This document shows positions 12,449-28,278 of a stretch of DNA of 64,000 nt, in pieces; position 1 is the stretch's first letter, and each line of letters begins with the position of its first letter. The DNA is from Pseudomonas alcaligenes. Its GTDB lineage: Bacteria; Pseudomonadota; Gammaproteobacteria; Pseudomonadales; Pseudomonadaceae. Both the position numbers and the translations under genes were made by a program. Where the stretch lies: contig NZ_CP154874.1 in assembly GCF_041729615.1 (NCBI RefSeq), positions 2,361,001 to 2,425,000 on the forward strand, read 5' to 3'. Below the pieces are notes generated by a model. That model worked only from the letters and a program-made list of their open reading frames with translations. It was not told where the DNA came from and did not search any database.

Positions 12449-12870
12449 TGAAATCCCCTGGGATCGCTACGGTTGGCGAAGCAAAAAACAGCCTGCATTG
12501 TAGCCTTGCCCCCCCGAGTTATCCACACGATTGATCGATTTCAACCAAGCAAAATCAAGGATTTATTTGTGTTTCCAAGCTTCTCGCCAGGTCACCGCAA
12601 AGCTGTGGATAAAGGTAACCCAAGGGCGGTGGAAAAGCCTGGGGACGCCGCCGTGGAAAATGCCCCTGTGGGTAACAACGGCCTTTCTCCACACCTCATG
12701 CACGGCTGCCGCACACCTGACGCACCGGTTGCAGACAACCTTTTCCCGGGCTGGAGCACCTGAACACCAAGGGCTGCAGCGGGTTTTCCACAGCGCGGAG
12801 CCCCACTAGAAAGAGTTACTAGAACGATCTTTTAAATAATTTCTTTCCTTTTATCTTCTATCCCTTCTTC
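12449..12870. other. oriC: oriC, chromosomal replication origin (dnaA-rpmH interval)
   Basis: This noncoding interval lies between the divergent dnaA and rpmH genes, the established origin position in pseudomonads. Perfect DnaA boxes lie at 12519-12527 (TTATCCACA) and 12604-12612 (complement). One-mismatch boxes lie at 12667-12675, 12685-12693 and 12784-12792. An AT-rich stretch at about 12826-12868 beside the last box is the likely unwinding element. The spacing and mixed orientation differ from E. coli oriC, as known for Pseudomonas. Confidence 0.88.
12497..12525 (-). promoter_or_regulatory. putative dnaA promoter overlapped by a DnaA box
   Basis: On the minus strand, TACAAT (plus 12497-12502) as -10 and TGGATA (plus 12520-12525, 4 of 6 matches to TTGACA) as -35 are 17 bases apart and lie 49 bases upstream of the dnaA start. 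The perfect DnaA box at 12519-12527 covers the -35, so DnaA binding should repress. The promoter call is inferred. Confidence 0.5.
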
Positions 12871-12886
12871 CAGGCCTGGTTGGAAA

Positions 12887-12915
12887 TTGACCTGAGGCCG
12901 CGGTTTCTCTAGAAT
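12887..12915 (+). promoter_or_regulatory. rpmH promoter
   Basis: TTGACC (12887-12892) and TAGAAT (12910-12915) are separated by 17 bases, a near-consensus sigma-70 promoter 61 bases before the rpmH start and just past the AT-rich part of oriC. It probably drives rpmH-rnpA-yidD-yidC. Confidence 0.75.
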
Positions 12916-12976
12916 CGCCGGTCTCTTTCAAACGGGGGCCATTCCGGCCCGTAGTGGACCACCCAGGTAAAGCATC

Positions 12977-13111
12977 ATGAAACGTACTTTCCAACCCAGC
13001 ACCCTCAAGCGCGCTCGCGTTCACGGTTTCCGCGCCCGCATGGCCACCAAGAACGGCCGTGCCGTCCTGTCGCGTCGTCGCGCCAAGGGCCGCAAGCGCC
13101 TGACCGTCTGA
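12977..13111 (+). CDS. rpmH: 50S ribosomal protein L34
   Basis: A 44-residue, extremely basic protein starting MKRTFQPS and ending [12 protein letters not shown], the invariant L34 pattern. It is a late-assembling component of the large ribosomal subunit near the exit tunnel. It sits directly beside oriC and is followed 12 bases later by rnpA, the standard bacterial arrangement. Confidence 0.97.
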   Translation: MKRTFQPSTLKRARVHGFRARMATKNGRAVLSRRRAKGRKRLTV

Positions 13112-13123
13112 TAAACGGAACGG

Positions 13124-13519
13124 GTGGTGAGTCGAGACTTCGGTCGGGAAAAGCGCCTGCTGACACCCCGGCACTTCAAGGCGGTCTTCGACTCACCAAG
13201 CGGCAAGGCTCCAGGCAAGAACGTCCTGCTCCTCGCTCGCGCCAATGATCTCGACCATCCCCGCCTGGGGCTGGTGATCGGCAAGAAAAGCGTCAAGCTC
13301 TCCGTCCAGCGTAATCGCCTGAAACGCGTGATCCGGGATTCCTTCCGGCTCAATCAGGAGTTGCTGGCCGGACTGGACATTGTCGTGGTGGCGCGCAAAG
13401 GCCTCGGCGATCTGGACAATCCGGAACTGCAACAGCAGTTCGGCAAACTCTGGAGACGCCTGGCCAAGCAACGCCCCTCAGCCGCTCCTCCCGGGGTAAG
13501 CGACAGCCCCCATGCGTAA
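13124..13519 (+). CDS. rnpA: ribonuclease P protein component
   Basis: A 131-residue basic protein with the RnpA signature around [13 protein letters not shown]. It binds the RNase P RNA and helps it remove 5' leaders from tRNA precursors. The start is the GTG at 13124, giving MVSRDF, as in other pseudomonads; a second GTG follows at once. The gene overlaps yidD by eight bases. The C-terminal 20 residues are proline-rich and probably disordered. Confidence 0.96.
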   Translation: MVSRDFGREKRLLTPRHFKAVFDSPSGKAPGKNVLLLARANDLDHPRLGLVIGKKSVKLSVQRNRLKRVIRDSFRLNQELLAGLDIVVVARKGLGDLDNPELQQQFGKLWRRLAKQRPSAAPPGVSDSPHA

Positions 13520-13748
13520 ACTGGCCATCCTTCCGATCCAGTTCTACCGCTACGCCATCAGCCCCTTGATGGCCAGTCACTGTCGCTTCTATCCCAGCTG
13601 CTCCTGTTACACCCAGCAAGCCATCGAGATCCATGGCGTGCTGCGTGGCGGCTGGCTCGGCCTGCGTCGCCTGGGCCGCTGCCATCCGTGGAATCCCGGT
13701 GGCTACGATCCGGTTCCACCTCCTTCTTCCCCTTCGATGACCGAGTAA
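13512..13748 (+). CDS. yidD: membrane protein insertion efficiency factor YidD
   Basis: A 78-residue protein of the YidD (haemolytic DUF37) family with the conserved [10 protein letters not shown] cysteine cluster and the [15 protein letters not shown] motif near the C terminus. It associates with the inner membrane through an N-terminal amphipathic segment and supports YidC-dependent insertion. It overlaps rnpA and ends three bases before yidC. Confidence 0.95.
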   Translation: MRKLAILPIQFYRYAISPLMASHCRFYPSCSCYTQQAIEIHGVLRGGWLGLRRLGRCHPWNPGGYDPVPPPSSPSMTE

Positions 13749-13751
13749 TCC

Positions 13752-15425
13752 ATGGACATCCAACGCTCGATCCTGCTCGTCGCCCTGGCCATCGTCTCCT
13801 ACCTGATGGTGCTGCAGTGGAACCAGGACTACGGCCAGGCCGCTCTCCCGGCTTCGGCCAGCGCCACCGTCGGCGGCAACCAGTCCGCCGCGCTGCCGGA
13901 CAGCCCCAGCGCCAGCAACAGCGGCGATGACGTACCGACCGCCAACGGTGAAGCCAATCCGCAACTGGCCGCCCCGGCCGCCGTCAGCGACGAGCTGATC
14001 CGCGTGAAGACCGACGTCCTGGAACTGGCCATCGATCCCAAGGGCGGCGATATCGTCCAGCTGACCCTGCCGGCCTACCCGCGCCGCCAGGATCGTCCGG
14101 ACGTGCCCTTCCAGCTGTTCGACAACGGCGGCGAGCGCACCTACCTGGCGCAGAGCGGCCTGATCGGCAGCAACGCCCCGGACAAGTCCAGCGGCCGCGC
14201 CCTGTGGAGCAGCGCCCAGCGCAGCTATGAACTGGCCGAGGGCCAGGACCAGCTGGTGGTCGAGCTGACTTACGCCGAAGCCGGGGTCAACTACGTCAAG
14301 CGCTTCAGCTTCGAGCGCGGCCAGTACGACCTGAAAGTCGACTACAAGATCGACAACCAGAGCGGCCAGCCCTGGAGCGGTAACTTCTACGCCCAGCTCA
14401 AGCGCGACAACAGCGCCGATCCGTCCTCCACCACAGCCACCGGCACGGCCACCTACCTGGGTGCGGCCCTGTGGACCGCCGAGGAGCCCTACAAGAAAGT
14501 CTCCATGAGCGACATGGACGACAAGAACCTGCGCGAAACCGTGCAGGGCGGTTGGGTTGCCTGGTTGCAGCACTACTTCGTCACCGCCTGGGTCGGTGCC
14601 AAGGACGACAACAACAGCGTGCAGACCCGCAAGGACAGCCAGGGTAACTACATCATCGGTTTCACCGGCCCGCTGTTGAGTGTCGCTGCCGGCGCCAGCG
14701 CCGAGACCGGCGCCATCCTGTATGCCGGTCCGAAGATGCAGGACAAGCTGGCCGAGCTGTCCCCGGGCCTGGAACTGACCGTCGACTACGGCTTCCTGTG
14801 GTTCCTCGCCCAGCCGATCTTCTGGCTGCTGGAACATATCCACAGCCTGCTCGGCAACTGGGGCTGGTCGATCATCGTCCTCACCATCATCATCAAGCTG
14901 GCGTTCTTCCCGCTGTCGGCCGCCAGCTACAAGTCGATGGCGCGCATGCGTGCCGTGTCGCCCAAACTGCAGGCCCTCAAGGAGCAGTTCGGCGACGACC
15001 GGCAGAAGATGTCCCAGGCGATGATGGAGCTGTACAAGAAGGAGAAGATCAACCCGCTCGGTGGCTGCCTGCCGATCCTGGTGCAGATGCCGGTGTTCCT
15101 GGCGCTCTACTGGGTGCTGCTGGAAAGCGTCGAGATGCGCCAGGCCCCGTGGCTGGGCTGGATCACCGACCTGTCGATCAAGGACCCCTACTTCCTGCTG
15201 CCGATCATCATGGGCGCCACCATGTTCATCCAGCAGCACCTCAACCCGACCCCGCCGGACCCCATGCAGGCCAAGGTGATGAAGCTGATGCCGATCATCT
15301 TCACCTTCTTCTTCCTCTGGTTCCCCGCCGGTCTGGTGCTGTACTGGGTGGTCAACAACGTCCTGTCCATCGCCCAGCAGTGGTACATTACCCGGCAGAT
15401 CGAGGCGGCTACGGCAAAAGCCTGA
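13752..15425 (+). CDS. yidC: membrane protein insertase YidC
   Basis: A 557-residue Oxa1/YidC insertase of the Gram-negative type. It has an N-terminal transmembrane segment, an Ala/Ser/Asn-rich linker at about 30-80, the large periplasmic P1 beta domain to about residue 340, then five conserved transmembrane helices. The cytosolic loop has the [12 protein letters not shown] motif. It inserts membrane proteins alone or with SecYEG; the Fo subunits a and c encoded downstream are classical clients. A terminator follows. Confidence 0.97.
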   Translation: MDIQRSILLVALAIVSYLMVLQWNQDYGQAALPASASATVGGNQSAALPDSPSASNSGDDVPTANGEANPQLAAPAAVSDELIRVKTDVLELAIDPKGGDIVQLTLPAYPRRQDRPDVPFQLFDNGGERTYLAQSGLIGSNAPDKSSGRALWSSAQRSYELAEGQDQLVVELTYAEAGVNYVKRFSFERGQYDLKVDYKIDNQSGQPWSGNFYAQLKRDNSADPSSTTATGTATYLGAALWTAEEPYKKVSMSDMDDKNLRETVQGGWVAWLQHYFVTAWVGAKDDNNSVQTRKDSQGNYIIGFTGPLLSVAAGASAETGAILYAGPKMQDKLAELSPGLELTVDYGFLWFLAQPIFWLLEHIHSLLGNWGWSIIVLTIIIKLAFFPLSAASYKSMARMRAVSPKLQALKEQFGDDRQKMSQAMMELYKKEKINPLGGCLPILVQMPVFLALYWVLLESVEMRQAPWLGWITDLSIKDPYFLLPIIMGATMFIQQHLNPTPPDPMQAKVMKLMPIIFTFFFLWFPAGLVLYWVVNNVLSIAQQWYITRQIEAATAKA

Positions 15426-15444
15426 ACCCGCTAAGCTGCACAAG

Positions 15445-15466
15445 ACGCCCCCTCGTGGGGCGTTTT
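15445..15466 (+). terminator. terminator after yidC
   Basis: ACGCCCC and GGGGCGT form a perfect 7-base stem with a 5-base loop, followed by TTTT. It separates the rpmH-yidC transcript from mnmE. Confidence 0.75.
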
Positions 15467-15502
15467 GCTATCTGTCAGATATCCACAGCCGAGAACACCA
15501 GC

Positions 15503-16870
15503 ATGACCAGCGCCCGTGAAACCATTGCCGCCGTCGCCACTGCCCAGGGTCGCGGGGGCGTCGGCATCGTGCGCGTGTCCGGGCCACGTGCGCGCGCCAT
15601 CGGCATCAGCCTGTCCGGCCTGGAACCCAAGCCGCGCCACGCCCACTACGGCCCCTGGCACGACGACGATGGCCAGGTGATCGACCAGGGCCTGCTGCTG
15701 TTCTTTCCCGGCCCGCATTCCTTCACTGGCGAAGACGTGCTGGAGCTGCAAGGGCACGGCGGCCCGGTGGTGCTGGACATGCTGCTGCAGCGCTGCCTGC
15801 AGCTCGGCGCGCGGCAGGCGCGCCCGGGAGAATTCAGCGAGCGCGCCTTCCTCAACGACAAGCTCGACCTGGCCCAGGCCGAGGCCATCGCCGACCTGAT
15901 CGAGGCCAGCTCGACCCAGGCCGCGCGCAATGCCCTGCGCTCGCTGCAGGGCGAGTTTTCACGGCGGGTCCACGAGCTGACCGAGCGCCTGATCCAGCTG
16001 CGCATCTATGTGGAGGCCGCGATCGACTTCCCCGAGGAAGAGATCGACTTCCTCGCCGACGGCCATGTGCTGAGCCAGCTCGACGCGGTGCGCGAGTACT
16101 TGTCCACCGTGTTGCGCGAGGCCGGTCAGGGCGCCCTGCTGCGCGACGGTATGAACGTGGTCATCGCCGGCCGCCCCAACGCTGGCAAGTCCAGCCTGCT
16201 CAATGCCCTGGCCGGGCGCGAGGCGGCCATCGTCACCGATATCGCCGGTACTACCCGCGACGTGCTGCGCGAACATATCCACATCGATGGCATGCCGCTG
16301 CACGTGGTGGACACCGCCGGCCTGCGCGACACCGAGGATCAGGTGGAGCGCATTGGCGTGGAGCGCGCGCTCAAGGCCATCGGCGAGGCCGACCGGGTGC
16401 TGCTGGTGGTCGACTCTACCGCGCCGGAGGCGGCCGATCCCTTCGCACTGTGGCCGGAGTTTCTCGACAGCAAACCCGACCCGGCTCGGGTCACCCTGAT
16501 CCGCAACAAGGCCGACCTGTCAGGCGAAGCCGTCGCCCTGGAAACCTGCAGCGACGGCCATGTCACCATCGCCCTGTCGGCCAAGTCGGCCGACGGCCTG
16601 GATCTGTTGCGCGAGCACCTGAAGGCCTGCATGGGCTTCGAGCAGACCGCCGAGAGCGGCTTCAGCGCGCGCCGCCGTCACCTGGAGGCGCTGCGCCAGG
16701 CCCAGGCCAGCCTGGAGCATGGACGCAACCAGTTGACGCTGATGGGCGCCGGCGAACTGCTGGCCGAGGATCTGCGCCAGGCCCAGCAGGCACTGGGCGA
16801 AATCACCGGAGCCTTCAGCTCGGACGATCTGCTCGGACGCATCTTCTCCAGCTTCTGCATCGGCAAATAA
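15503..16870 (+). CDS. mnmE: tRNA modification GTPase MnmE
   Basis: A 455-residue protein with the N-terminal tetrahydrofolate-binding domain, a central helical domain, an inserted G domain (G1 [13 protein letters not shown], and the NKAD specificity motif) and the C-terminal FCIGK whose cysteine is typical of MnmE. With MnmG it installs the aminomethyl group on wobble U34 of certain tRNAs. The start is the ATG at 15503; the long reading frame upstream overlaps yidC and is not used. Confidence 0.97.
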   Translation: MTSARETIAAVATAQGRGGVGIVRVSGPRARAIGISLSGLEPKPRHAHYGPWHDDDGQVIDQGLLLFFPGPHSFTGEDVLELQGHGGPVVLDMLLQRCLQLGARQARPGEFSERAFLNDKLDLAQAEAIADLIEASSTQAARNALRSLQGEFSRRVHELTERLIQLRIYVEAAIDFPEEEIDFLADGHVLSQLDAVREYLSTVLREAGQGALLRDGMNVVIAGRPNAGKSSLLNALAGREAAIVTDIAGTTRDVLREHIHIDGMPLHVVDTAGLRDTEDQVERIGVERALKAIGEADRVLLVVDSTAPEAADPFALWPEFLDSKPDPARVTLIRNKADLSGEAVALETCSDGHVTIALSAKSADGLDLLREHLKACMGFEQTAESGFSARRRHLEALRQAQASLEHGRNQLTLMGAGELLAEDLRQAQQALGEITGAFSSDDLLGRIFSSFCIGK

Positions 16871-16883
16871 CCAACCTGAGCCC

Positions 16884-17150
16884 TGTGGAAAACCCGGCCT
16901 GAACCCGGTCGATAAGCCTGGTGACAAGGCCTTGGAAAACCCGCCTGTGCATAAGCAGTACTTTAATCCACAGGGATTATCCAGCTTGCCCAGTGGAAAG
17001 GGCCAGGAATGGCACAGCCTTATACATCTCTGCAGGCCTTGTTGAATCAGGGATACAGCGATCTATCCACAGAAAGGCACTGCACCATACATAAACATAA
17101 AAACCAAGCTTTATAAGATTTCTCTCTTTTATTCTCTATTTTCCTGAAAG
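16884..17150. other. second DnaA-box cluster with AT-rich stretch upstream of mnmG
   Basis: This is the 387-base gap between mnmE and mnmG. It holds TGTGCATAA at 16946-16954, which fits the relaxed box TTATNCACA. One-mismatch boxes lie at 16884-16892, 16964-16972 and 17063-17071, and a two-mismatch box at 16977-16985. An AT-rich run follows at about 17088-17150. No gene is visible. It has origin-like composition; whether DnaA acts here as a second origin, a titration site or a regulator of mnmG is open. Confidence 0.5.
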
Positions 17151-17182
17151 CCTGAATGCTGGCTATTTTTTGTGCAGAAGGC

Positions 17183-17211
17183 TTCATTCGGGGGGACCAA
17201 CTCCCTATACT
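17183..17211 (+). promoter_or_regulatory. putative mnmG promoter
   Basis: TTCATT (17183-17188) and TATACT (17206-17211) are 17 bases apart and 46 bases upstream of the GTG start. The spacer has a run of six G followed by a C-rich part, much like the atpI promoter. Confidence 0.5.
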
Positions 17212-17257
17212 TGCCACCCCTTTCCAATCCCCCTTTTCAACAGGCACGAGGTGCGTG

Positions 17258-19149
<1,892 letters not shown>

Positions 19150-19150
<1 letters not shown>

Positions 19151-19797
19151 TGTCCGTGGTCACCCAACGCCATGCCGATGAACTCGCGCAGGGCGCGCAG
19201 ACGCTCGGCGTGGCACTCAGCCCCCTGCAGCAGGAACAGCTGCTGGCCTACCTGGCCCTGCTGATCAAGTGGAACAAGGCCTACAACCTGACCGCGGTGC
19301 GCAACCCGGACGAGATGGTGTCGCGTCATCTGCTCGACAGCCTCAGCGTGGTGCCCTTCGTCGCCCGATACGGTGACAACTGGTTGGACGTCGGCAGCGG
19401 TGGCGGCATGCCCGGCATTCCGCTGGCCATCTTGTTCCCCGAGCGGCGCTTCACCCTGCTCGACTCCAACGGCAAGAAGACCCGCTTCCTCACCCAGGTG
19501 AAGCTGGAGCTCAAGCTCGCCAACCTGGAAGTTATCCACAGCCGGGTCGAGGAGTTCCGTCCGCAGATCCCGTTCAGCGGCATCTGCTCGCGCGCCTTCA
19601 GCTCGCTGCAGGACTTCACCGACTGGACCCGTCATCTGGGCAATGGCGATACCCACTGGCTGGCGATGAAGGGCGTGCAGCCGGACGACGAGCTGCAGGC
19701 ACTGCCGGCGGACATCCGCCTGCAAAGCTGCGACGTGCTCAAGGTTCCCGGTTGCCAAGGCCAGCGTCACCTGTTGATACTGCGACGCTCGGTCTAG
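19150..19797 (+). CDS. rsmG: 16S rRNA (guanine527-N7)-methyltransferase
   Basis: A 215-residue class I methyltransferase (GidB) with the SAM motif [13 protein letters not shown] and the N-terminal [18 protein letters not shown] segment typical of RsmG. It methylates G527 of 16S rRNA in the 530 loop; loss is known to give low-level streptomycin resistance. It starts at the ATG that overlaps the mnmG stop. parA follows 12 bases later. Confidence 0.96.
19532..19540 (+). other. perfect DnaA box inside rsmG
   Basis: TTATCCACA is read as part of the codons GTT ATC CAC AGC. It is the second of three perfect boxes within 2.3 kb of coding sequence. Confidence 0.45.
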
Positions 19798-19809
19798 GGG
19801 GAAGCACAG

Positions 19810-20598
19810 ATGGCCAAGGTATTCGCGATCGCCAATCAGAAAGGCGGGGTCGGCAAGACCACCACCTGCATCAACCTGGCCGCCTCGCTGGTCGCCACCA
19901 AGCGCCGCGTGCTGCTGATCGACCTCGATCCACAGGGCAACGCCACCATGGGCAGCGGTGTGGATAAGCAGGCCCTGGAGCACTCCATCTACGACGTGCT
20001 GATTGGCGAGAGCACCGTCGGCGAGGCCATGCAGTTCTCCGAGCACGGCGGCTACCAGTTGCTGCCGGCCAACCGCGACCTGACCGCCGCCGAAGTCGCC
20101 CTGCTGGAAATGAAGATGAAGGAGAGCCGCCTGCGCTATGCGCTGGCGCCGATCCGCGAGAACTACGACTACATCCTCATCGACTGCCCGCCGGCGCTGT
20201 CGATGCTCACGGTCAACGCCCTGGTCGCCGCCGACGGCGTGATCATCCCCATGCAGTGCGAGTACTACGCGCTGGAGGGCCTGACCGACCTGATGAACAG
20301 CATCCAGCGCATCGGCCAGCTGCTCAACCCGAGCCTGAAGATCGAGGGCCTGCTGCGCACCATGTATGACCCGCGCATCAGCCTGACCAACGACGTCAGC
20401 GCCCAGCTCAAGGAGCATTTCGGCGAGCAGCTGTACGACGTGGTCATCCCGCGCAACGTGCGCCTGGCCGAGGCGCCCAGCTTCGGCATGCCGGCGCTGG
20501 CCTACGACAAGCAATCGCGCGGCGCCATCGCCTACCTGGCGCTGGCCGGCGAACTGGTGCGCCGTCAGCGCGCCGCCGCGAAAACCGCAACCGCATAA
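19810..20598 (+). CDS. parA: chromosome partitioning ATPase ParA (Soj)
   Basis: A 262-residue ParA/MinD-type ATPase with the deviant Walker A KGGVGKTT near the N terminus and the switch motif DCPPALSML. ATP-bound dimers coat the nucleoid, and their release by ParB-parS complexes moves origins apart. It forms an operon with parB, which begins nine bases after its stop. Its sites are the two parS elements in recF. Confidence 0.97.
   Translation: MAKVFAIANQKGGVGKTTTCINLAASLVATKRRVLLIDLDPQGNATMGSGVDKQALEHSIYDVLIGESTVGEAMQFSEHGGYQLLPANRDLTAAEVALLEMKMKESRLRYALAPIRENYDYILIDCPPALSMLTVNALVAADGVIIPMQCEYYALEGLTDLMNSIQRIGQLLNPSLKIEGLLRTMYDPRISLTNDVSAQLKEHFGEQLYDVVIPRNVRLAEAPSFGMPALAYDKQSRGAIAYLALAGELVRRQRAAAKTATA
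19959..19967 (-). other. perfect DnaA box inside parA
   Basis: TGTGGATAA (complement of TTATCCACA) is read as the codons GGT GTG GAT AAG. It is the third perfect box inside this block of coding sequence. Confidence 0.45.
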
Positions 20599-20607
20599 AG
20601 GAATCCC

Positions 20608-21480
20608 ATGGCCATCAAGAAACGCGGACTTGGCCGCGGACTGGACGCCCTGCTCGGCGGCAGCACCGCCGCTACCCTGGAAGAAGAAGCGGTCAAGGTC
20701 GACAGCCGCGAGTTGCAGCACCTGCCGCTGGACCTGATCCAGCGCGGCAAGTACCAGCCGCGCCGCGACATGGACCCGGCCGCCCTCGAGGAGCTGGCCA
20801 ACTCGATCAAGGCCCAGGGCGTGATGCAGCCGATCGTGGTGCGTCCCATCGGTGGCGGCCGCTTCGAGATCATCGCCGGCGAACGCCGCTGGCGCGCCAG
20901 CCAGCAGGCCGGTCTGGACAGGATCCCGGCCATGGTCCGCGAAGTGCCGGACGAAGCCGCCATCGCCATGGCGCTGATCGAGAACATCCAGCGCGAAGAC
21001 CTCAACCCGATCGAGGAAGCCGTGGCCCTGCAGCGCCTGCAGCAGGAGTTCGAGCTGACCCAGCAGCAGGTCGCCGACGCGGTGGGCAAGTCGCGGGTGA
21101 CCATCACCAACCTGCTGCGCCTGATCGCCCTGCCGGAAGAGATCAAGACCCTGCTGTCCCATGGCGACCTGGAGATGGGCCATGCCCGCGCCCTGCTCGG
21201 CCTGCCCCTGGAACAGCAGGTGGAAGGCGCGCGACATGTTGTCGCACGCGGCCTCACCGTGCGCCAAACCGAGGCACTGGTGCGCCAGTGGCTGAACGCC
21301 AAGGAAAAGCCGGCCGAAAAGGCCAAGGTCGACCCGGACATCAATCGCCTGGAGCAGCGCCTGGCCGAGAAGCTAGGGGCCCCGGTGCAGATCAAGCATG
21401 GTCAGAAGGGCAAGGGCCAGCTGGTCATCCGTTACAACTCGCTGGACGAACTGCAGGGCGTTCTGGCCCACATTCGCTGA
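20608..21480 (+). CDS. parB: chromosome partitioning protein ParB (Spo0J)
   Basis: A 290-residue ParB. The N-terminal CTPase/ParB-N domain includes the GERRWRA box. A helix-turn-helix reads parS (TQQQVADAVGKSRVTITNLLRL region), and the C-terminal part contains the dimerisation domain. It binds parS, forms a CTP-dependent sliding clamp and stimulates ParA. The second gene of the parAB operon. A small GCCCG/CGGGC stem follows at 21498-21512, but it lacks a T run, so I do not call it a terminator. Confidence 0.97.
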   Translation: MAIKKRGLGRGLDALLGGSTAATLEEEAVKVDSRELQHLPLDLIQRGKYQPRRDMDPAALEELANSIKAQGVMQPIVVRPIGGGRFEIIAGERRWRASQQAGLDRIPAMVREVPDEAAIAMALIENIQREDLNPIEEAVALQRLQQEFELTQQQVADAVGKSRVTITNLLRLIALPEEIKTLLSHGDLEMGHARALLGLPLEQQVEGARHVVARGLTVRQTEALVRQWLNAKEKPAEKAKVDPDINRLEQRLAEKLGAPVQIKHGQKGKGQLVIRYNSLDELQGVLAHIR

Positions 21481-21535
21481 AACAATTGCTCATCGTTGCC
21501 CGTGTAGCGGGCGGTCGGAATTCACTACCGGCCAG

Positions 21536-21562
21536 TTGAACAGGGGGGAACCCCCCTATACT
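21536..21562 (+). promoter_or_regulatory. putative atp operon promoter with GGGGGGAACCCCCC spacer
   Basis: TTGAAC (21536-21541) and TATACT (21557-21562) enclose a 15-base spacer made almost wholly of the perfect palindrome GGGGGGAACCCCCC (21543-21556). It lies 73 bases upstream of the atpI start. The spacer is short for sigma-70, so the -35 assignment is uncertain; the -10 looks good. Confidence 0.5.
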
Positions 21563-21635
21563 CTGCGCGCATTTTGTCGGCACAAAGTATGCCAAGTTGT
21601 TGATTTAACGTGCCGACCCAGAGGAACAGCAACAG

Positions 21636-22929
<1,294 letters not shown>

Positions 22930-22948
22930 GAGGCGCCTTGCGCGCCTC
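22930..22948 (+). other. hairpin after atpB
   Basis: GAGGCGC and GCGCCTC form a 7-base stem with a 5-base loop directly after the atpB stop. There is no T run. The region then becomes A/C-rich up to a strong GGGAGGAAAA ribosome site for atpE. It probably acts on mRNA stability or relative translation rather than termination. Confidence 0.5.
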
Positions 22949-22982
22949 TGGTACCGCTAAACCGCTTTACCGCTTCACTTAA

Positions 22983-23277
<295 letters not shown>

Positions 23278-23279
<2 letters not shown>

Positions 23280-23299
23280 TCACTCGCTTTCGAGTGATT
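23278..23299 (+). other. intercistronic hairpin atpE-atpF
   Basis: AATCACTCG and CGAGTGATT form a perfect 9-base stem with loop CTTT. The atpE TAA stop codon lies at its 5' foot. There is no T run. The position between the most and less abundant subunits suggests a role in differential mRNA decay or translation. Confidence 0.6.
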
Positions 23300-23333
23300 G
23301 GTGTGACGAACAACGAACGAGCGAGGTGTTGGC

Positions 23334-23804
23334 GTGAACATTAATGCAACCCTGATTGGCCAGGCCGTTGCGTTCTTCATTTTCGTGCTGTTCTGCATGA
23401 AGTTCGTGTGGCCTCCGGTCATCACGGCTCTGCGCGAACGCCAAAAGAAGATCGCCGATGGTCTGGACGCCGCCAACCGTGCGGCTCGCGATCTGGAACT
23501 GGCCCACGAGAAAGTGGCCCAGCAACTGCGCGAAGCCAAAACCCAGGCTGCTGAAATCATCGAGCAAGCCAAAAAGCGCGCGACCCAGATCGTCGACGAA
23601 GCCCGTGATCAGGCTCGTGTCGAGGCTGACCGCGTGAAGGCTCAGGCTCAGGCCGAGATCGAGCAGGAAATCAACGGTGTCAAAGACGCCCTGCGTGCCC
23701 AAGTGGGTGCCCTGGCCGTTACCGGTGCCGAGAAGATCCTGGGCTCGACCATCGATCAAAACGCGCATGCGGAGCTGGTTAACAAACTGGCAGCCGAAAT
23801 CTAA
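23334..23804 (+). CDS. atpF: ATP synthase Fo subunit b
   Basis: A 156-residue stator stalk protein with a single N-terminal transmembrane helix and a long, highly charged coiled coil. It starts with GTG ([10 protein letters not shown]), the usual pseudomonad N terminus. Two copies link subunit a to F1 through delta. Confidence 0.97.
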   Translation: MNINATLIGQAVAFFIFVLFCMKFVWPPVITALRERQKKIADGLDAANRAARDLELAHEKVAQQLREAKTQAAEIIEQAKKRATQIVDEARDQARVEADRVKAQAQAEIEQEINGVKDALRAQVGALAVTGAEKILGSTIDQNAHAELVNKLAAEI

Positions 23805-23816
23805 GCGAGGGCGATC

Positions 23817-24353
23817 ATGGCAGAACTGACCACGCTGGCCCGTCCTTACGCTAAGGCTGCCTTCGAGTACGCCCAAGGCAACCAGCAGCTGGCCGCATGG
23901 TCGGCCATGCTGGGCCTCGCTGCAGCGGTGTCGCAGGACGACACCATGCAGCGCGTGCTCAAGGCCCCGCGTTTGACGAGCGCAGAAAAGGCCGCCGCTT
24001 TCAACGAAGTGTGCGGTGACAAGTTCGACGCCCAGGCACGCAACTTCATTTCCGTCGTCTCCGAAAACGGTCGTCTCGACCTGTTGCCGGAAATCGCCGC
24101 CCAGTTCGAGCTGTACAAGGCCGAGCAGGAGAAGTCGGTGGACGTGGAAGTGACCAGTGCCTTCGCATTGAGCACAGAACAGCAAGACAAACTCGCCAAG
24201 GTTCTCAACGCACGGCTCAGCCGAGAAGTGCGTCTGCATGTGACGGAAGACGCCGCCCTCATCGGCGGTGTGGTTATCCGCGCAGGCGACCTGGTTATCG
24301 ATGGCTCGGTTCGCGGCAAAATCGCGAAGCTGGCCGAAGCGTTGAAATCTTGA
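23817..24353 (+). CDS. atpH: ATP synthase F1 subunit delta
   Basis: A 178-residue OSCP/delta protein with an N-terminal six-helix domain that caps F1 and a C-terminal region with the [19 protein letters not shown] motif that binds subunit b. It lies 12 bases after atpF. Confidence 0.97.
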   Translation: MAELTTLARPYAKAAFEYAQGNQQLAAWSAMLGLAAAVSQDDTMQRVLKAPRLTSAEKAAAFNEVCGDKFDAQARNFISVVSENGRLDLLPEIAAQFELYKAEQEKSVDVEVTSAFALSTEQQDKLAKVLNARLSREVRLHVTEDAALIGGVVIRAGDLVIDGSVRGKIAKLAEALKS

Positions 24354-24374
24354 GTTTGAAGGGGCAGCAGAGCA

Positions 24375-25919
<1,545 letters not shown>

Positions 25920-25969
25920 GCCGCAGTGGGGGCCGCGAGGTCCCCGCTTGCTAACCTGATAGGTGTTAC

Positions 25970-26830
25970 ATGGCAGGCGCAAAAGAGATTCGCAGCAAGA
26001 TTGCGAGCATCAAAAGCACGCAGAAGATCACCAGCGCCATGGAAAAGGTGGCGACCAGCAAGATGCGCAGGGCTCAACAGCGCATGGCTGCCAGTCGTCC
26101 CTACGCGGAGCGTATCCGCCAGGTGATTGGTCATCTGGCCAACGCCAACCCGGAATATCGTCACCCGTTCATGATCGAGCGTGAAGTCAAGCGCGTCGGT
26201 TACGTGGTGGTGAGTTCGGACCGTGGTCTGTGCGGTGGTCTGAATACCAACCTGTTCAAGGCTCTGGTCAAGGACATGGCGAGCAATCGCGAGCAAGGCG
26301 TGGAGGTTGATCTCTGCGTGATTGGCAGCAAGGGTGCGGCATTCTTCCGCAACTTTGGTGGCAATGTCGTTGCTGCGATCAGCCACCTGGGCGAAGAACC
26401 GTCGATCAACGATCTGATCGGTTCGGTCAAGGTGATGCTCGATGCCTACCTGGAAGGTCGCATCGATCGTCTGTCCGTGGTCTCGAACAAGTTCGTCAAT
26501 ACCATGACGCAAAAGCCGACAGTGGAGCAGCTGGTTCCGCTGGTGGCGACTCCGGATGAGGGTCTCAAGCACCACTGGGACTACCTGTACGAACCCGACG
26601 CCAAGCAGATCCTCGACGGTCTGATGGTGCGTTACGTGGAGTCGCAGGTGTACCAGGCGGTGGTCGAGAACGCTGCTGCTGAACAAGCGGCACGGATGAT
26701 CGCGATGAAGAACGCCACCGACAACGCTGGCGATCTGATCAAGGACCTGCAGCTGATTTACAACAAGGCTCGTCAGGCAGCGATCACCCAGGAAATTTCG
26801 GAAATCGTCGGCGGCGCTGCCGCGGTTTAA
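25970..26830 (+). CDS. atpG: ATP synthase F1 subunit gamma
   Basis: A 286-residue central stalk subunit. Long N- and C-terminal helices form the coiled-coil rotor axle ([20 protein letters not shown] at the start; the conserved C-terminal [18 protein letters not shown]). It couples c-ring rotation to catalysis. It lies in the usual place between alpha and beta. Confidence 0.97.
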   Translation: MAGAKEIRSKIASIKSTQKITSAMEKVATSKMRRAQQRMAASRPYAERIRQVIGHLANANPEYRHPFMIEREVKRVGYVVVSSDRGLCGGLNTNLFKALVKDMASNREQGVEVDLCVIGSKGAAFFRNFGGNVVAAISHLGEEPSINDLIGSVKVMLDAYLEGRIDRLSVVSNKFVNTMTQKPTVEQLVPLVATPDEGLKHHWDYLYEPDAKQILDGLMVRYVESQVYQAVVENAAAEQAARMIAMKNATDNAGDLIKDLQLIYNKARQAAITQEISEIVGGAAAV

Positions 26831-28237
<1,407 letters not shown>

Positions 28238-28245
28238 TCCCCTGT

Positions 28246-28263
28246 GCGCCCGGCAACGGGCGC
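28246..28263 (+). other. GNRA-capped hairpin between atpD and atpC
   Basis: GCGCCCG and CGGGCGC form a perfect 7-base stem closed by a GCAA tetraloop, eight bases after the atpD stop. No T run follows. Probably an mRNA stability or translation element. Confidence 0.6.
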
Positions 28264-28278
28264 TCGTGAGGCAAGCGT

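Noticed and set aside
21498..21512. GCCCG/CGGGC stem after parB considered as a terminator
   Set aside because: Only five base pairs and no following T run.
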